This document shows, in pieces, positions 44,161-51,925 of a stretch of 64,000 bases of DNA. The stretch covers positions 124,001 to 188,000 of the forward strand of contig NZ_CALRWL010000002.1 in NCBI RefSeq assembly GCF_943371865.1, in the 5' to 3' direction. The notes under the pieces are model-generated. The model worked only from the letters and a program-made list of their open reading frames with translations, ran no database searches and was not told the origin of the DNA. The translations under genes were made by a program, and so were the position numbers. This stretch comes from Azorhizobium sp943371865. GTDB lineage: Bacteria > Pseudomonadota > Alphaproteobacteria > Rhizobiales > Xanthobacteraceae. The stretch's first letter is position 1. Every line of letters starts with the position of its first letter.

Positions 44161-44567
44161 TTCAGGTCGCCCCACAAATGCATCATTGGCGCGGGGTACA
44201 GGGTTCTCTAACCCTCCGCATTGTAGGGTGTCAGGAAGGGGATGGGCGCGGCCAGCATCGCTTCCCGGGCGTCGGGGATGTCGTGCCCGCAGCTCGTAAT
44301 ATTGACGCCGGTTACATAATCGGCGGTAGCACGAATCTGCTGCCTTAAACGCTCGCCAAGGCCCAATGCGCTCCAATCGCCAGAACAGGCAAGGTGACCA
44401 GGCGGCGAAGGCTCTTCGCGCCGGCACACGCCCTGGCCGGTCAGCGCCGGACAGGGCATTTTACGTTGATGGTGGCGACGACAAAGGTGTGTTCGCCTGC
44501 AAGGCCCCAGCATGGCGGTTTGGAAGCCGTCATTGGTGAACTTACGTACCTAAGCCGCAGCCGGTGT
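44161..44567. other. region with only a weak minus-strand frame
   Basis: A minus-strand frame (44208 to about 44459) reads CPALTGQGVCRREEPSPPGHLACSGDWSALGLGERL and ends in FLTPYNAEG. It could be a small real or decayed gene, but there is no ribosome-binding site, signal or family I can name. Nothing else is visible. Confidence 0.3.
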
Positions 44568-45017
44568 TCAGACCCTTCTTTGACGCGCCGCAGCCTTTTT
44601 CACGGGTTCCGGTTCCGGCTGAGGCCTCCGACCGAGGCCGAGGTCTTTGGCAAGCTTGGAGCGCGCAGCAGCGTAGTTGGGCGCGACCATCGGATAATCA
44701 TGGGGAAGCCCCCACTTGGCGCGATAAGCGTCGGGGGTCAGACCGTATGCCGATTGGATATGGCGTTTCAAGGATTTGAACTTCTTGCCGTCCTCCAAGC
44801 ATATGATGAAATCGGGCGTGATGGATTTTTTCAGAGCAACTGCGGGCTTAAGAACTTCTTCGAACTCAATCTCTTCGCGGCTGATCCCATTCAATGCCGA
44901 ATGGATATTCCGAATAAGTTCCGGCAAGTTGTGGATATCAACGGTGTTATTGCCGACGTATGCTGCAATGATATCCACCGTAAGATTCATTTGGGCTGTG
45001 CGCTTTAGGTCAGTCAC
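44568..45017 (-). CDS. mucR: MucR/Ros family transcriptional regulator
   Basis: The protein has 149 residues from a GTG at 45017, with GAGGGA about ten bases upstream; a TTG further up and an ATG at 44990 are alternatives. It has the MucR opening LTVDIIAAYVGNNTVDIHNLPELIRNIHSAL and the zinc-finger region ITPDFIICLEDGKKFKSLKRHIQSAYGLTPDAYRAKWGLPHDYPMVAPNYAAARS. MucR proteins are H-NS-like regulators of exopolysaccharide, motility and accessory genes in Hyphomicrobiales. The first finger Cys pair is reduced (CLED), as in many MucR proteins. It ends in a basic tail. Confidence 0.92.
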   Translation of the reverse strand: MTDLKRTAQMNLTVDIIAAYVGNNTVDIHNLPELIRNIHSALNGISREEIEFEEVLKPAVALKKSITPDFIICLEDGKKFKSLKRHIQSAYGLTPDAYRAKWGLPHDYPMVAPNYAAARSKLAKDLGLGRRPQPEPEPVKKAAARQRRV

Positions 45018-45217
45018 GTTGAAAATTTCCCTCAAAATGATGATGTCGGATGGCTGGGTGCAGTCCAAACTCAAGATGTGCAGAAATTAATATAGCTTGG
45101 AAAGTTTTTTCTCAATGATCGTGCATGCAGCTCTGAATGCGACGGAACTTGCGCTCTCTCAATGGCCTTGGCCTATGGGAAGCTAGATTATGCAGCATTT
45201 ATTCGGGGGCTTGGGAC

Positions 45218-45916
45218 GTGTCGCGTAAGAACCCACTGCTGGGCGTTGTGGTCATCCTTGGTGTGATCGGGTTCATCGCATCGAAGTTGCCGGGTTCAAA
45301 TACAGATGATGGACGACCGCCCGCCGCGGCGGTGGCACCAGCCGCAGTCGTCGTGACGCCTGGTGGGGTTCCAGTCCAACCTAAACCAGATCAGCGTCCG
45401 GTCGCGCTTCCACCGCCATCATCCGTACCTGCATCTCGCGAAGGGGTGAAGCTTGCGGTGAAGGGGACGGACGTCGCCTTCAGATCGGACCCATCCAAGA
45501 ATGGGGCGATCCTTGATCGGCTGCCGCACAATCTCATTGTCGAGGAGGTAGACCGCCAGGACGGATGGGTGAAGGTTCGGCATCCTACGTCAGCAAGGAC
45601 CGGTTGGGTTTTCGCGCGTTATCTCGGACCCCTCGATAAGAAGAATGAGGGGGTGGTTGAGACGGACAAAAAGGCGCCCCGACCTCAATTGGGACCTGTG
45701 TTGTCGCACGCCGCGATCGCGCGATTGCTCATACAGGAATCCCTCGCGAACTATCCGAGTAATTGCGCGTGCCCCTACAACACGGACCGCCGGGGACATA
45801 ATTGTGGTCAGCGCAGCGCATACTCGCGCCCCGGCGGCTATGCCCCGCTGTGCTACCCGTCGGATATCACTTCGGAGATGATCGCGCAGTACAGGGAAAG
45901 CCACGCGGGTCGATAG
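45218..45916 (+). CDS. SH3-domain protein with a Cys-rich C-terminal domain
   Basis: The protein has 232 residues from the GTG at 45218. One N-terminal membrane anchor (LLGVVVILGVIGFIASKL) is followed by a Pro/Val-rich linker, a bacterial SH3 domain (VKGTDVAFRSDPSKNGAILDRLPHNLIVEEVDRQDGWVKVRH with TGWVFARYL), and a C-terminal module SNCACPYNTDRRGHNCGQRSAYSRPGG with four cysteines. That last module is common in small alphaproteobacterial envelope proteins and resembles Excalibur-type domains. Probably a periplasmic cell-wall-associated protein. An ATG 27 codons upstream is possible but lacks a site. Confidence 0.7.
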   Translation: MSRKNPLLGVVVILGVIGFIASKLPGSNTDDGRPPAAAVAPAAVVVTPGGVPVQPKPDQRPVALPPPSSVPASREGVKLAVKGTDVAFRSDPSKNGAILDRLPHNLIVEEVDRQDGWVKVRHPTSARTGWVFARYLGPLDKKNEGVVETDKKAPRPQLGPVLSHAAIARLLIQESLANYPSNCACPYNTDRRGHNCGQRSAYSRPGGYAPLCYPSDITSEMIAQYRESHAGR

Positions 45917-45935
45917 CACCGCCTATCCTCCGAGT

Positions 45936-46715
45936 TCAGACATCAATCATCCACAGATAGATCGCCCTGGCTACGGCTTGCGTCTTGGTGCTGGCGTTTA
46001 GCTTGCGCAGGCACGCCCGGACATGGGTTTCCACCGTGTCTGCCGATATGCCAAGGATGTCGGCAGTGTCCTGGACCGTCTTCCCACGGGCCGCCCAGCT
46101 CAACACGTCGCGCTCGCGATCGGTGAGAGTCGGAGCCTGTCCGAGCTCATCCACGTCTCGAAATCGGGCTGCTGCGCCTTGGTTTGCCTCCGATAAGTCG
46201 ACCACCCGCTGTGCCCAATAAAGCATGATGATGTGCAGCGTCGCGGCGTGTTGGCGACGTGAGAACAGGAACTTCGAGACCGGATCGGTCCAGAAGAAGG
46301 TGCAGGCGCTGGAGCAGGGGCGGCCGATCCTATCAACGTAATGGAAGGGGATCACGAGCCCTTCCCGATAGCCGTGGTCGCGGGCCGCTTCCATGGTTTT
46401 CAATGCGCCCGGACGCCGCTTGCCGAGGCGCTTGGGCAGCACCACCTCGCCCCAAGAAAATGGCGTGTTGGTCCGCCGCCAGACCGGAATGACGGGGTCG
46501 ACAGACACGAAACCTTCGCGGCGATAATCCCGATCAAACCCATCCGAAATCGTATTTATCACCAGTGGCTTGCCGCTGCTGAGCTGGAGTCCGTCGACGA
46601 ATGAAAATGAGTTGAATCCGTGATCTTCTGCAATCATTTGTAGAATTTTAGTCAAGTCTTCAACCGTTGCCGCGCCTTCGATCATCGAAATTGCCTGATC
46701 GATGTCCCAGCTCAT
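45936..46715 (-). CDS. LuxR-type acyl-homoserine lactone receptor
   Basis: The protein has 259 residues from the ATG at 46715. The N-terminal autoinducer-binding domain keeps the ligand-pocket pattern (FDRDYRREGFVSVDPVIPVW, TPFSWGEV, with the Asp and Trp positions). The C-terminal GerE HTH reads LTDRERDVLSWAARGKTVQDTADILGISADTVETHVRACLRKL. Frames starting earlier (TTG at 46772 or ATG at 46757) would run through the lux box, so the later ATG is chosen. It is divergent from luxI. Confidence 0.9.
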   Translation of the reverse strand: MSWDIDQAISMIEGAATVEDLTKILQMIAEDHGFNSFSFVDGLQLSSGKPLVINTISDGFDRDYRREGFVSVDPVIPVWRRTNTPFSWGEVVLPKRLGKRRPGALKTMEAARDHGYREGLVIPFHYVDRIGRPCSSACTFFWTDPVSKFLFSRRQHAATLHIIMLYWAQRVVDLSEANQGAAARFRDVDELGQAPTLTDRERDVLSWAARGKTVQDTADILGISADTVETHVRACLRKLNASTKTQAVARAIYLWMIDV

Positions 46716-46730
46716 GCTGATCGCCCAAAC

Positions 46731-46748
46731 ATCACGGTTTACCGTGAT
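46731..46748. promoter_or_regulatory. lux-box palindrome between luxR and luxI
   Basis: ATCACGGTTTACCGTGAT is a perfect 18-bp palindrome, 16 bp from the luxR start and 57 bp from the luxI start. Size, symmetry and place fit a LuxR-family operator that could drive luxI and the P450 gene in autoinduction and also affect luxR. Confidence 0.75.
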
Positions 46749-46804
46749 ACCGGCCATTTGAATTAATCGCAATGCTTCGGTCGTGGCTTCGGGGGAAACC
46801 GCCC

Positions 46805-47452
46805 ATGTCAGAAGATCAATTGCATGCTGTGTTCTTTCGAGCGGGGCAGCATGTGGATTTGGCCCAAGAATTATTCGCCTTCCGGAAAAAATTGTTCGTC
46901 GATGAGCTCGGCTGGGACTTGAAGGTCGAGGGCGACAGCGAGCGCGACCAATTCGATACGCCAGACGCCGTTCATTGCGCTCTATTGCGCGATAAGCAAG
47001 TGATCGGCTCCTTCCGGGCGGTGCGATGTGATCGCCCCTATTTGGCGTCGGCTGTGTTCCCTGACCTTGCCACCACCTGCGTCTATCCGCAGGCCTGGGA
47101 CTGCTGGGAGATCAGCAGACTTGGGGTTCGTCGGCAGGACCGTCGGCTGGCCGGCTCACTCTATGCTGTCATGTTCGCATTCGGCTGGCGGCGTCAGGCG
47201 CGCGCCTTGGTAGCGCTGGCGGATCTCACCTACGAGCGGTTCCTCCACAGGATGGGCATCCGAACCCGCCGTTATGGGGCTCCGGCGGAGATCGGCGTGG
47301 ACCGCCAGGGGCGCGTCATCCGTGCCGTCGCGGGCGAAATCCCTTTGATCGATCAATCCGCCGCGCTGACCGCGCACCTGCACGCGATGCTCGCAACCGT
47401 GGAGATTTCCGATGAAACATTGGTTTTCGGATCTCGTCGCATTTCAGCGTGA
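46805..47452 (+). CDS. acyl-homoserine lactone synthase
   Basis: The protein has 215 residues from the ATG at 46805, with GGGGGAAA upstream. The LuxI core is complete: FAFRKKLFVDELGWDL, then GDSERDQFDTPDAVHCALLRDKQVIGSFRAVRCDRPYLAS, and CWEISRLGV. These include the invariant Arg, Phe, Trp, Asp, Arg and Glu of the SAM-binding site. It makes an N-acyl homoserine lactone from SAM and an acyl donor; the acyl group cannot be told. The 3-prime end overlaps the P450 gene by 41 bp, which indicates translational coupling. Confidence 0.92.
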   Translation: MSEDQLHAVFFRAGQHVDLAQELFAFRKKLFVDELGWDLKVEGDSERDQFDTPDAVHCALLRDKQVIGSFRAVRCDRPYLASAVFPDLATTCVYPQAWDCWEISRLGVRRQDRRLAGSLYAVMFAFGWRRQARALVALADLTYERFLHRMGIRTRRYGAPAEIGVDRQGRVIRAVAGEIPLIDQSAALTAHLHAMLATVEISDETLVFGSRRISA

Positions 47453-48707
47453 TCCGCTGAACTTCTTCCTCGAGCGCGGATCCAACGCCACGGAGCCATT
47501 GGTCCCGCTCTCAATGGGACCGTATCCAGTCATGTTGGTCGCCGATCCCAACCTCATCAAGCCGATCATGAAGGCAGATGAGGCGGAGATCGATAAGGGA
47601 CGGCTGATCTACAAGCTGCGGGAGATCATCGGCAGAAGCTCGATGACGCTCTCGGGCGAAAGCCATAAGGCACGCCGGGCCGCTCTCCATCAGCAATTGG
47701 CGCGGGGGCTCGCCACCAGCTACGTGCCGCAGATCTCGGCCCTGGTGCGTCAGCAGGCGGCCGCCCTGGCGCTGGAAGAGAAGTTCGATGCTCACCACGC
47801 AACGTCACGCCTGACCTTGCGGGTGATCTGCACCATTCTGTTCGGCCCGAATGTCCTGACGCGGGCTGACGAGAATATGTTGGTGGAGGCCATCCAACTC
47901 GTCGAGGATGACCTGGCTGCCGATATCTTCAAGGTACTACCGGATCTGCCGTGGGTCCGTCGCCGCAAGAAGGCACGGATGCAGCGCGGGCGCGATATGA
48001 TGACCTTTGTCGTCAACCGCGCCCGTGCGAAGGCCAGTGATGCCAGCATCCTGCGGGCGCTCGAGGATTTGCGCCTGGCGCCGGACGAATTCGGTGACGA
48101 AGTCCTCCTGCTGCTGCTGGCGGGCCACCACACCACCGGCACCGCCGCCGCCTGGCTTCTGTATCATCTCGCGAGTGACCCGGTACTGGCCGCACGCTTG
48201 GCCGATGAGGCGGAGCGGGTGAGCGACGACGCGGGAGAGGTTATTCCGGGGCGGCTCGCTACAGCCCCGGTCAGCCTCGGCTTCGTGCGGGAGGTGCTCC
48301 GTCTCTATCCCTCGGCATGGTGGCTCTCACGGGAGGTTCAGCGGCCGCTGGAGCTTGCTGGACGAAAGCTGAAGCGCGGGACGTCCCTTCTGATCTCGCC
48401 CTGGCACCTGCATCGCGATCCGCGGTTCTGGGACGATCCGCTCGTCTTCAACATCGAACGCAAGTTCAGCGGGGCCGCATATCTGCCATTCGGGGCCGGG
48501 CCACGGGCCTGTGTTGGCATGGGCGTCGGAATGCTGGAGCTGCAATTGCTCGCACTCGACTTTGCGGCTGCGTACTCGCTGCTACCCTTACGGGTGCAGC
48601 CATCGGATCCGAAGCCATCGATCACTCTGCTTCCGCCCGACCTGCCGCTGCACATAAAGTCACGAGCAACTGGTCGTTCGATGTGGCCGGTGACCCATGG
48701 AGTGTGA
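47412..48707 (+). CDS. cytochrome P450 in a quorum-sensing operon
   Basis: This 431-residue soluble P450 has the I-helix LLLAGHHTTGTAAAW (Gly-His-His-Thr-Thr at 238-242), ExxR at E294-R297 (FVREVLRLYP), and the haem loop FGAGPRACVGMG with Cys367. No membrane anchor is present, so it needs separate ferredoxin partners not seen here. It starts inside luxI, 41 bp before the luxI stop, and so must be made with the signal synthase. It could oxidise the acyl chain of the signal or a product under quorum control; neither is shown by sequence. Confidence 0.9.
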   Translation: MKHWFSDLVAFQRDPLNFFLERGSNATEPLVPLSMGPYPVMLVADPNLIKPIMKADEAEIDKGRLIYKLREIIGRSSMTLSGESHKARRAALHQQLARGLATSYVPQISALVRQQAAALALEEKFDAHHATSRLTLRVICTILFGPNVLTRADENMLVEAIQLVEDDLAADIFKVLPDLPWVRRRKKARMQRGRDMMTFVVNRARAKASDASILRALEDLRLAPDEFGDEVLLLLLAGHHTTGTAAAWLLYHLASDPVLAARLADEAERVSDDAGEVIPGRLATAPVSLGFVREVLRLYPSAWWLSREVQRPLELAGRKLKRGTSLLISPWHLHRDPRFWDDPLVFNIERKFSGAAYLPFGAGPRACVGMGVGMLELQLLALDFAAAYSLLPLRVQPSDPKPSITLLPPDLPLHIKSRATGRSMWPVTHGV

Positions 48708-48738
48708 GTTCCTGTGTGGGAGTGGGGAGAACGGGACG

Positions 48739-48951
48739 ATGAAAACCTTGGGGTCAGGTACGGGGCGCGCGCCAGCCGAGAACGATGACGGAATGCGAAG
48801 TCAGCGGTTGCTGATTGACTATCTCGCCTATGCGGTGGGCGAGATTTACCTGTTGGACCAAACCGCCGGTTTGCTGGTGGAAAGTGCAATTCACCGCTTG
48901 AAGGGCATCAGAAGCGAAGGGGTCAAAGGGGCCGGTACCGGTATTCAGTAA
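48739..48951 (+). CDS. small hypothetical protein after the P450 gene
   Basis: The protein has 70 residues from the ATG at 48739, with GGGGAGAACGGGA upstream. MRSQRLLIDYLAYAVGEIYLLDQTAGLLVESAIHRL forms one or two amphipathic helices. It follows the P450 gene by 31 bp on the same strand, so it may belong to the luxI operon. I do not recognise the family. Confidence 0.55.
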   Translation: MKTLGSGTGRAPAENDDGMRSQRLLIDYLAYAVGEIYLLDQTAGLLVESAIHRLKGIRSEGVKGAGTGIQ

Positions 48952-49063
48952 GCGATGACGGGCGGCGACTATTGCTCGTGGCGGTGAACCAAGGACACGC
49001 CGCTAAATCTGGTGTCCACGAAAACCGCAGCGGACCACTCCGCCTAAATCACCATCAAGATAG

Positions 49064-49205
49064 TCGCGAACGGCCAACCGCGTATTCGAAACCTACGCCG
49101 ACATCGTCGATGCCGCGTGCGGCGCCTAGCGTAAGCTCACCGGCAAGTCCAGCATCATCACCTCAATCGGCATGCGCGATTGGGCTTACGTCGGCCGAGC
49201 ATTAG
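49064..49205 (+). mobile_element. IS630-family transposase, C-terminal scrap
   Basis: The frame NRVFETYADIVDAACGA, stop (TAG in place of the Trp codon), RKLTGKSSIITSIGMRDWAYVG is the standard C-terminus of IS630 transposases with an internal stop. Only about 140 bp remain, immediately beside the 3-prime end of the SIP gene. Confidence 0.7.
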
Positions 49206-50047
49206 GCGTTCGCGGTCGTCAGGCATGACCAGTCGGTCGCCAGCGCCGCCAGCACCGAAGCATCCAGTTCCGAGGCCGGGTAGACCGATGTGTGGTCGGC
49301 CGTCCAATAGGCCACCACCTTGGATCGCCCGCTACTGAAGGCTGCCATGTTCCCGGCGCTCTGCCGCAAGCGACGCGCCGCAGCCTGCTCGCAGGCCGCC
49401 CACAGGTAGCCCACCCCTTCGGGCAAGGGAAGCCGGGCGAGGGCAGAATCGAAGCAGGAGGCACTCAGTCCGTTGCCTCTCCCGTGCACATAGGTGACGC
49501 TCAAACGCGGATGGGCAGGCAGCGCCTGCACGTGGGACGCCTCCGCGACCTCCACCACCACCCGACTGGCCACATGGGCCGGCGTCTGCTCTAGAAGGCG
49601 CGTCAGAGCCGGTACGCCGGTGGCGTCGGCGAGCAGCACCTGCCAGCGAAAGTCCTGGGGCGGCCGGTAAAGGCCACGGGGATTGTTGATCACGATCCTA
49701 TCGCCCGGCTTCGCGGCTTGAGCCCAATTACTGGCAAGCCCACCCTCGTGCACGACAAAATCCACATCCATCTCGCCCGCTGCCTCGTCGAAGCGGCGAA
49801 CGGTATAGGTGGCGTACCGCACCGCAGGTCCCGTCTCCGGTAACGTCCAGCGCCCCTCCTCATCAATCGATGGCAAGGCGCATTGGCCCGTCTCGGAATC
49901 AGGAAAAAAAAGGCGGATGTATTCGTCGCCGACCCCGGTCGAGCGAAAGGCGGAGAGCCCGGTGCCGGAGAACGTCAGGCGGACCATGCCGGGCGTCAGC
50001 AGCCGCCTCGCGATCACCGTCGCCTCATGAAACATCTGCCGCACCAT
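49202..50047 (-). CDS. siderophore-interacting FAD/NADPH reductase (SIP family)
   Basis: The protein has 281 residues from the ATG at 50047. The FAD part has VRLTFSGTGLSAF, YIRLFFPD and ATYTVRRFDEAAGEMDVDFVVHEGGLASNWAQAAKPGDRIVINNPRG, the ViuB/SIP pattern. The C-terminal part has LLADATGVPALTRLLEQ and YLWAACEQAAARRLRQ. It reduces ferric siderophore in the cytosol to release iron. It is divergent from the FecI-type sigma gene and shares its Fur-like palindrome, so it is the release step of the uptake system at 50263-58287. An IS630 scrap touches its stop codon. Confidence 0.88.
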   Translation of the reverse strand: MVRQMFHEATVIARRLLTPGMVRLTFSGTGLSAFRSTGVGDEYIRLFFPDSETGQCALPSIDEEGRWTLPETGPAVRYATYTVRRFDEAAGEMDVDFVVHEGGLASNWAQAAKPGDRIVINNPRGLYRPPQDFRWQVLLADATGVPALTRLLEQTPAHVASRVVVEVAEASHVQALPAHPRLSVTYVHGRGNGLSASCFDSALARLPLPEGVGYLWAACEQAAARRLRQSAGNMAAFSSGRSKVVAYWTADHTSVYPASELDASVLAALATDWSCLTTANA

Positions 50048-50140
50048 GGATTCATCTAGGGAACAAGGGACCCGAGCCGCGCCATGTCCGATGATCGCCC
50101 ACAGTCGGCAGCCATGTCTCATAATGACCGAGATGGAAAT

Positions 50141-50155
50141 TGAAAATAATTTTCA
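50141..50155. promoter_or_regulatory. Fur-like palindrome between SIP and ECF sigma genes
   Basis: TGAAAATAATTTTCA is a perfect 15-bp palindrome in an AT-rich stretch between the two divergent genes. The context (siderophore reductase and FecI-type sigma) argues for an iron-responsive operator, Fur or Irr type; the sequence fits either only loosely. Confidence 0.6.
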
Positions 50156-50262
50156 TTACTCTTAAATTGTTACACTTCTAAATTGTATATATTGATCGCG
50201 GAATGGCCCAATGTTAAAAAGAGCATGCGATGTTATAGCATCGCGCGGGGGATCCATTCTTC

Positions 50263-50769
50263 ATGTCCGAGAGCTTGGACGCGGCTGCTAGCCTGCAGGA
50301 GTTCGAGCGGCTGTACAGTGCGGAGCAGCGCCGACTCCAACGTCTTGCCGCGCGCAAGGTCGGCCCAACGCACGCAGCGGATGTGGTGCAGGACGTTTTC
50401 ATGGCCTTGTGGTCCCGGGCTCGCGGGGAGAGCCATTATTCTTCGGCTTACCTGTCCAGCGCGACCAAGTTCGCTGCCATCAGCCTCCACCGCTCAGAGC
50501 GGCGGCGCAGCCTCTTTCTGCAGAAAATCACAGAGGAACAGTATGCTGCGCCCACCGCCCCGCCGGACCAGGTAGTCGCGGCCCGGCAGGATCTCCGCCG
50601 GCTGATGGACGTCCTGACGGGTCTGCCCGCACGCACGCGGCAGGTCTTCCTGTTGAACCGCATGCACCATTGCACTTACGATGAAATCGCCGAAGCTCTC
50701 GGTGTTTCCTACAGCACGGTGGAGCGGGACATCGCGCGGACCATCATGGCCCTGAAAGCCGTCATCTGA
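50263..50769 (+). CDS. ECF sigma factor, FecI-like
   Basis: This 168-residue protein has region 2 (FERLYSAEQRRLQRLAARKVG, AADVVQDVFMALWSRA) and region 4 (LTGLPARTRQVFLLNRMHHCTYDEIAEALGVSYSTVERDIARTIMALK), with no other domain. FecI-type sigma factors transcribe the adjacent TonB receptor gene when the surface signal arrives through FecR. It lies 23 bp ahead of the fecR-like gene. Confidence 0.92.
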   Translation: MSESLDAAASLQEFERLYSAEQRRLQRLAARKVGPTHAADVVQDVFMALWSRARGESHYSSAYLSSATKFAAISLHRSERRRSLFLQKITEEQYAAPTAPPDQVVAARQDLRRLMDVLTGLPARTRQVFLLNRMHHCTYDEIAEALGVSYSTVERDIARTIMALKAVI

Positions 50770-50792
50770 CGCGCGGACGTAACGGACCAAGT

Positions 50793-51803
50793 ATGACCAT
50801 CGGTACGCACAACATCCCGGAGGAACCGGAACTTCCGGACAGCCGGATAGAAAAGCAAGCGGTCGCTTGGTTTACCCGGATGAACGGGACGCCGTCTTCT
50901 GCCGACCGACAGGATTTCTCTGCCTGGCTTGCTGCCTCCCCGGCCCACGCGCGTGCATACGAGGACGTACGATCTTTCTGGGACACGATCGGCCCGCTCT
51001 CAGGCGCGCTCCCGGAGCAGGACACGCGATCACTCGCCCGGCCGCTGGCGTGCATCGACGTTATCCGGCGCAAGCGACGTCTGGGCAAGGCCGCCTCAAG
51101 CTTCGCACTCGGCCTTGCCGTGCTGCTGGTCGGCGGCTGGCTTTGGCTGGAGCGTCCGCATCTGCTGCAAGATCTCACTGCCGATTACGTATCCCCACGT
51201 GGACAGATGCGCAGCATCAGCCTCGCCGATGGCTCCACGGTCCTTCTCGACGCGGACAGCGCGATCGAAGTGAAGCTCACGACCCACTTGCGCCATGTGG
51301 ACCTCCTTCGCGGTACCGCCTTCTTCACCGTGAAGCCGGAACAGGTGCCGTTCGTGGTGACTGCGCGCAATGGCGAGGCACGTGTGCTTGGAACCACGTT
51401 CGAAGTGGCCGTGCGCAACGGCGAGAGCGTCACGGTGACGCTCGACACTGGGAGCCTGAAGGTGAACCTTACCGACCGGCAGCAGGACGTCCTGCTTACG
51501 CCCGGCGACAGTGTGGAATACAGTCCCACGGGACTCGCCCCCCTTCGGCGGGTGGATGTGGAAGAGGCCACTTCCTGGCGCACGGGGCGTTATATTTTTA
51601 CCAACGCCCGGCTGGCTGACGTGATGGAGCACATCGGCCGTTATCGGGATGGGCGCATCATGCTGCTGTCGTCCGCATTAGCCGACATGCGGGTCAGCGG
51701 AAACATCTCCCTGCGTGATACGGATGCCGCGCTGGGGGCCGTGCGTTCCACCGTCGGCTTCTCCATGCACACGCTCGGCAAGATGACCTTTATCGGCCCC
51801 TGA
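50793..51803 (+). CDS. FecR-type anti-sigma factor
   Basis: This 336-residue protein has a cytosolic N-terminal domain (DSRIEKQAVAWFTRMNGTPSSADRQDFSAWLAASPAHARAYEDV), one membrane helix near residues 102-122, and a periplasmic FecR domain with DYVSPRGQMRSISLADGSTVLLDADSAIEV, FFTVKPEQVPFVVTARNGEARVLGTTFEVAV and a C-terminal STN-binding part. It holds or activates the ECF sigma factor according to receptor occupancy. Normal length. Confidence 0.92.
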   Translation: MTIGTHNIPEEPELPDSRIEKQAVAWFTRMNGTPSSADRQDFSAWLAASPAHARAYEDVRSFWDTIGPLSGALPEQDTRSLARPLACIDVIRRKRRLGKAASSFALGLAVLLVGGWLWLERPHLLQDLTADYVSPRGQMRSISLADGSTVLLDADSAIEVKLTTHLRHVDLLRGTAFFTVKPEQVPFVVTARNGEARVLGTTFEVAVRNGESVTVTLDTGSLKVNLTDRQQDVLLTPGDSVEYSPTGLAPLRRVDVEEATSWRTGRYIFTNARLADVMEHIGRYRDGRIMLLSSALADMRVSGNISLRDTDAALGAVRSTVGFSMHTLGKMTFIGP

Positions 51804-51925
51804 AATTTTTTTGCCTAAGAGTGAGGGTGCCGCCGCCCGGCAGGCGACTGGTTCAGTAAGAGCACGCGCCGCGACCTCGTTTGGAGCGCGCCTGCGGGTA
51901 CCAGTCGCGAACAGGGATGGGTGGA

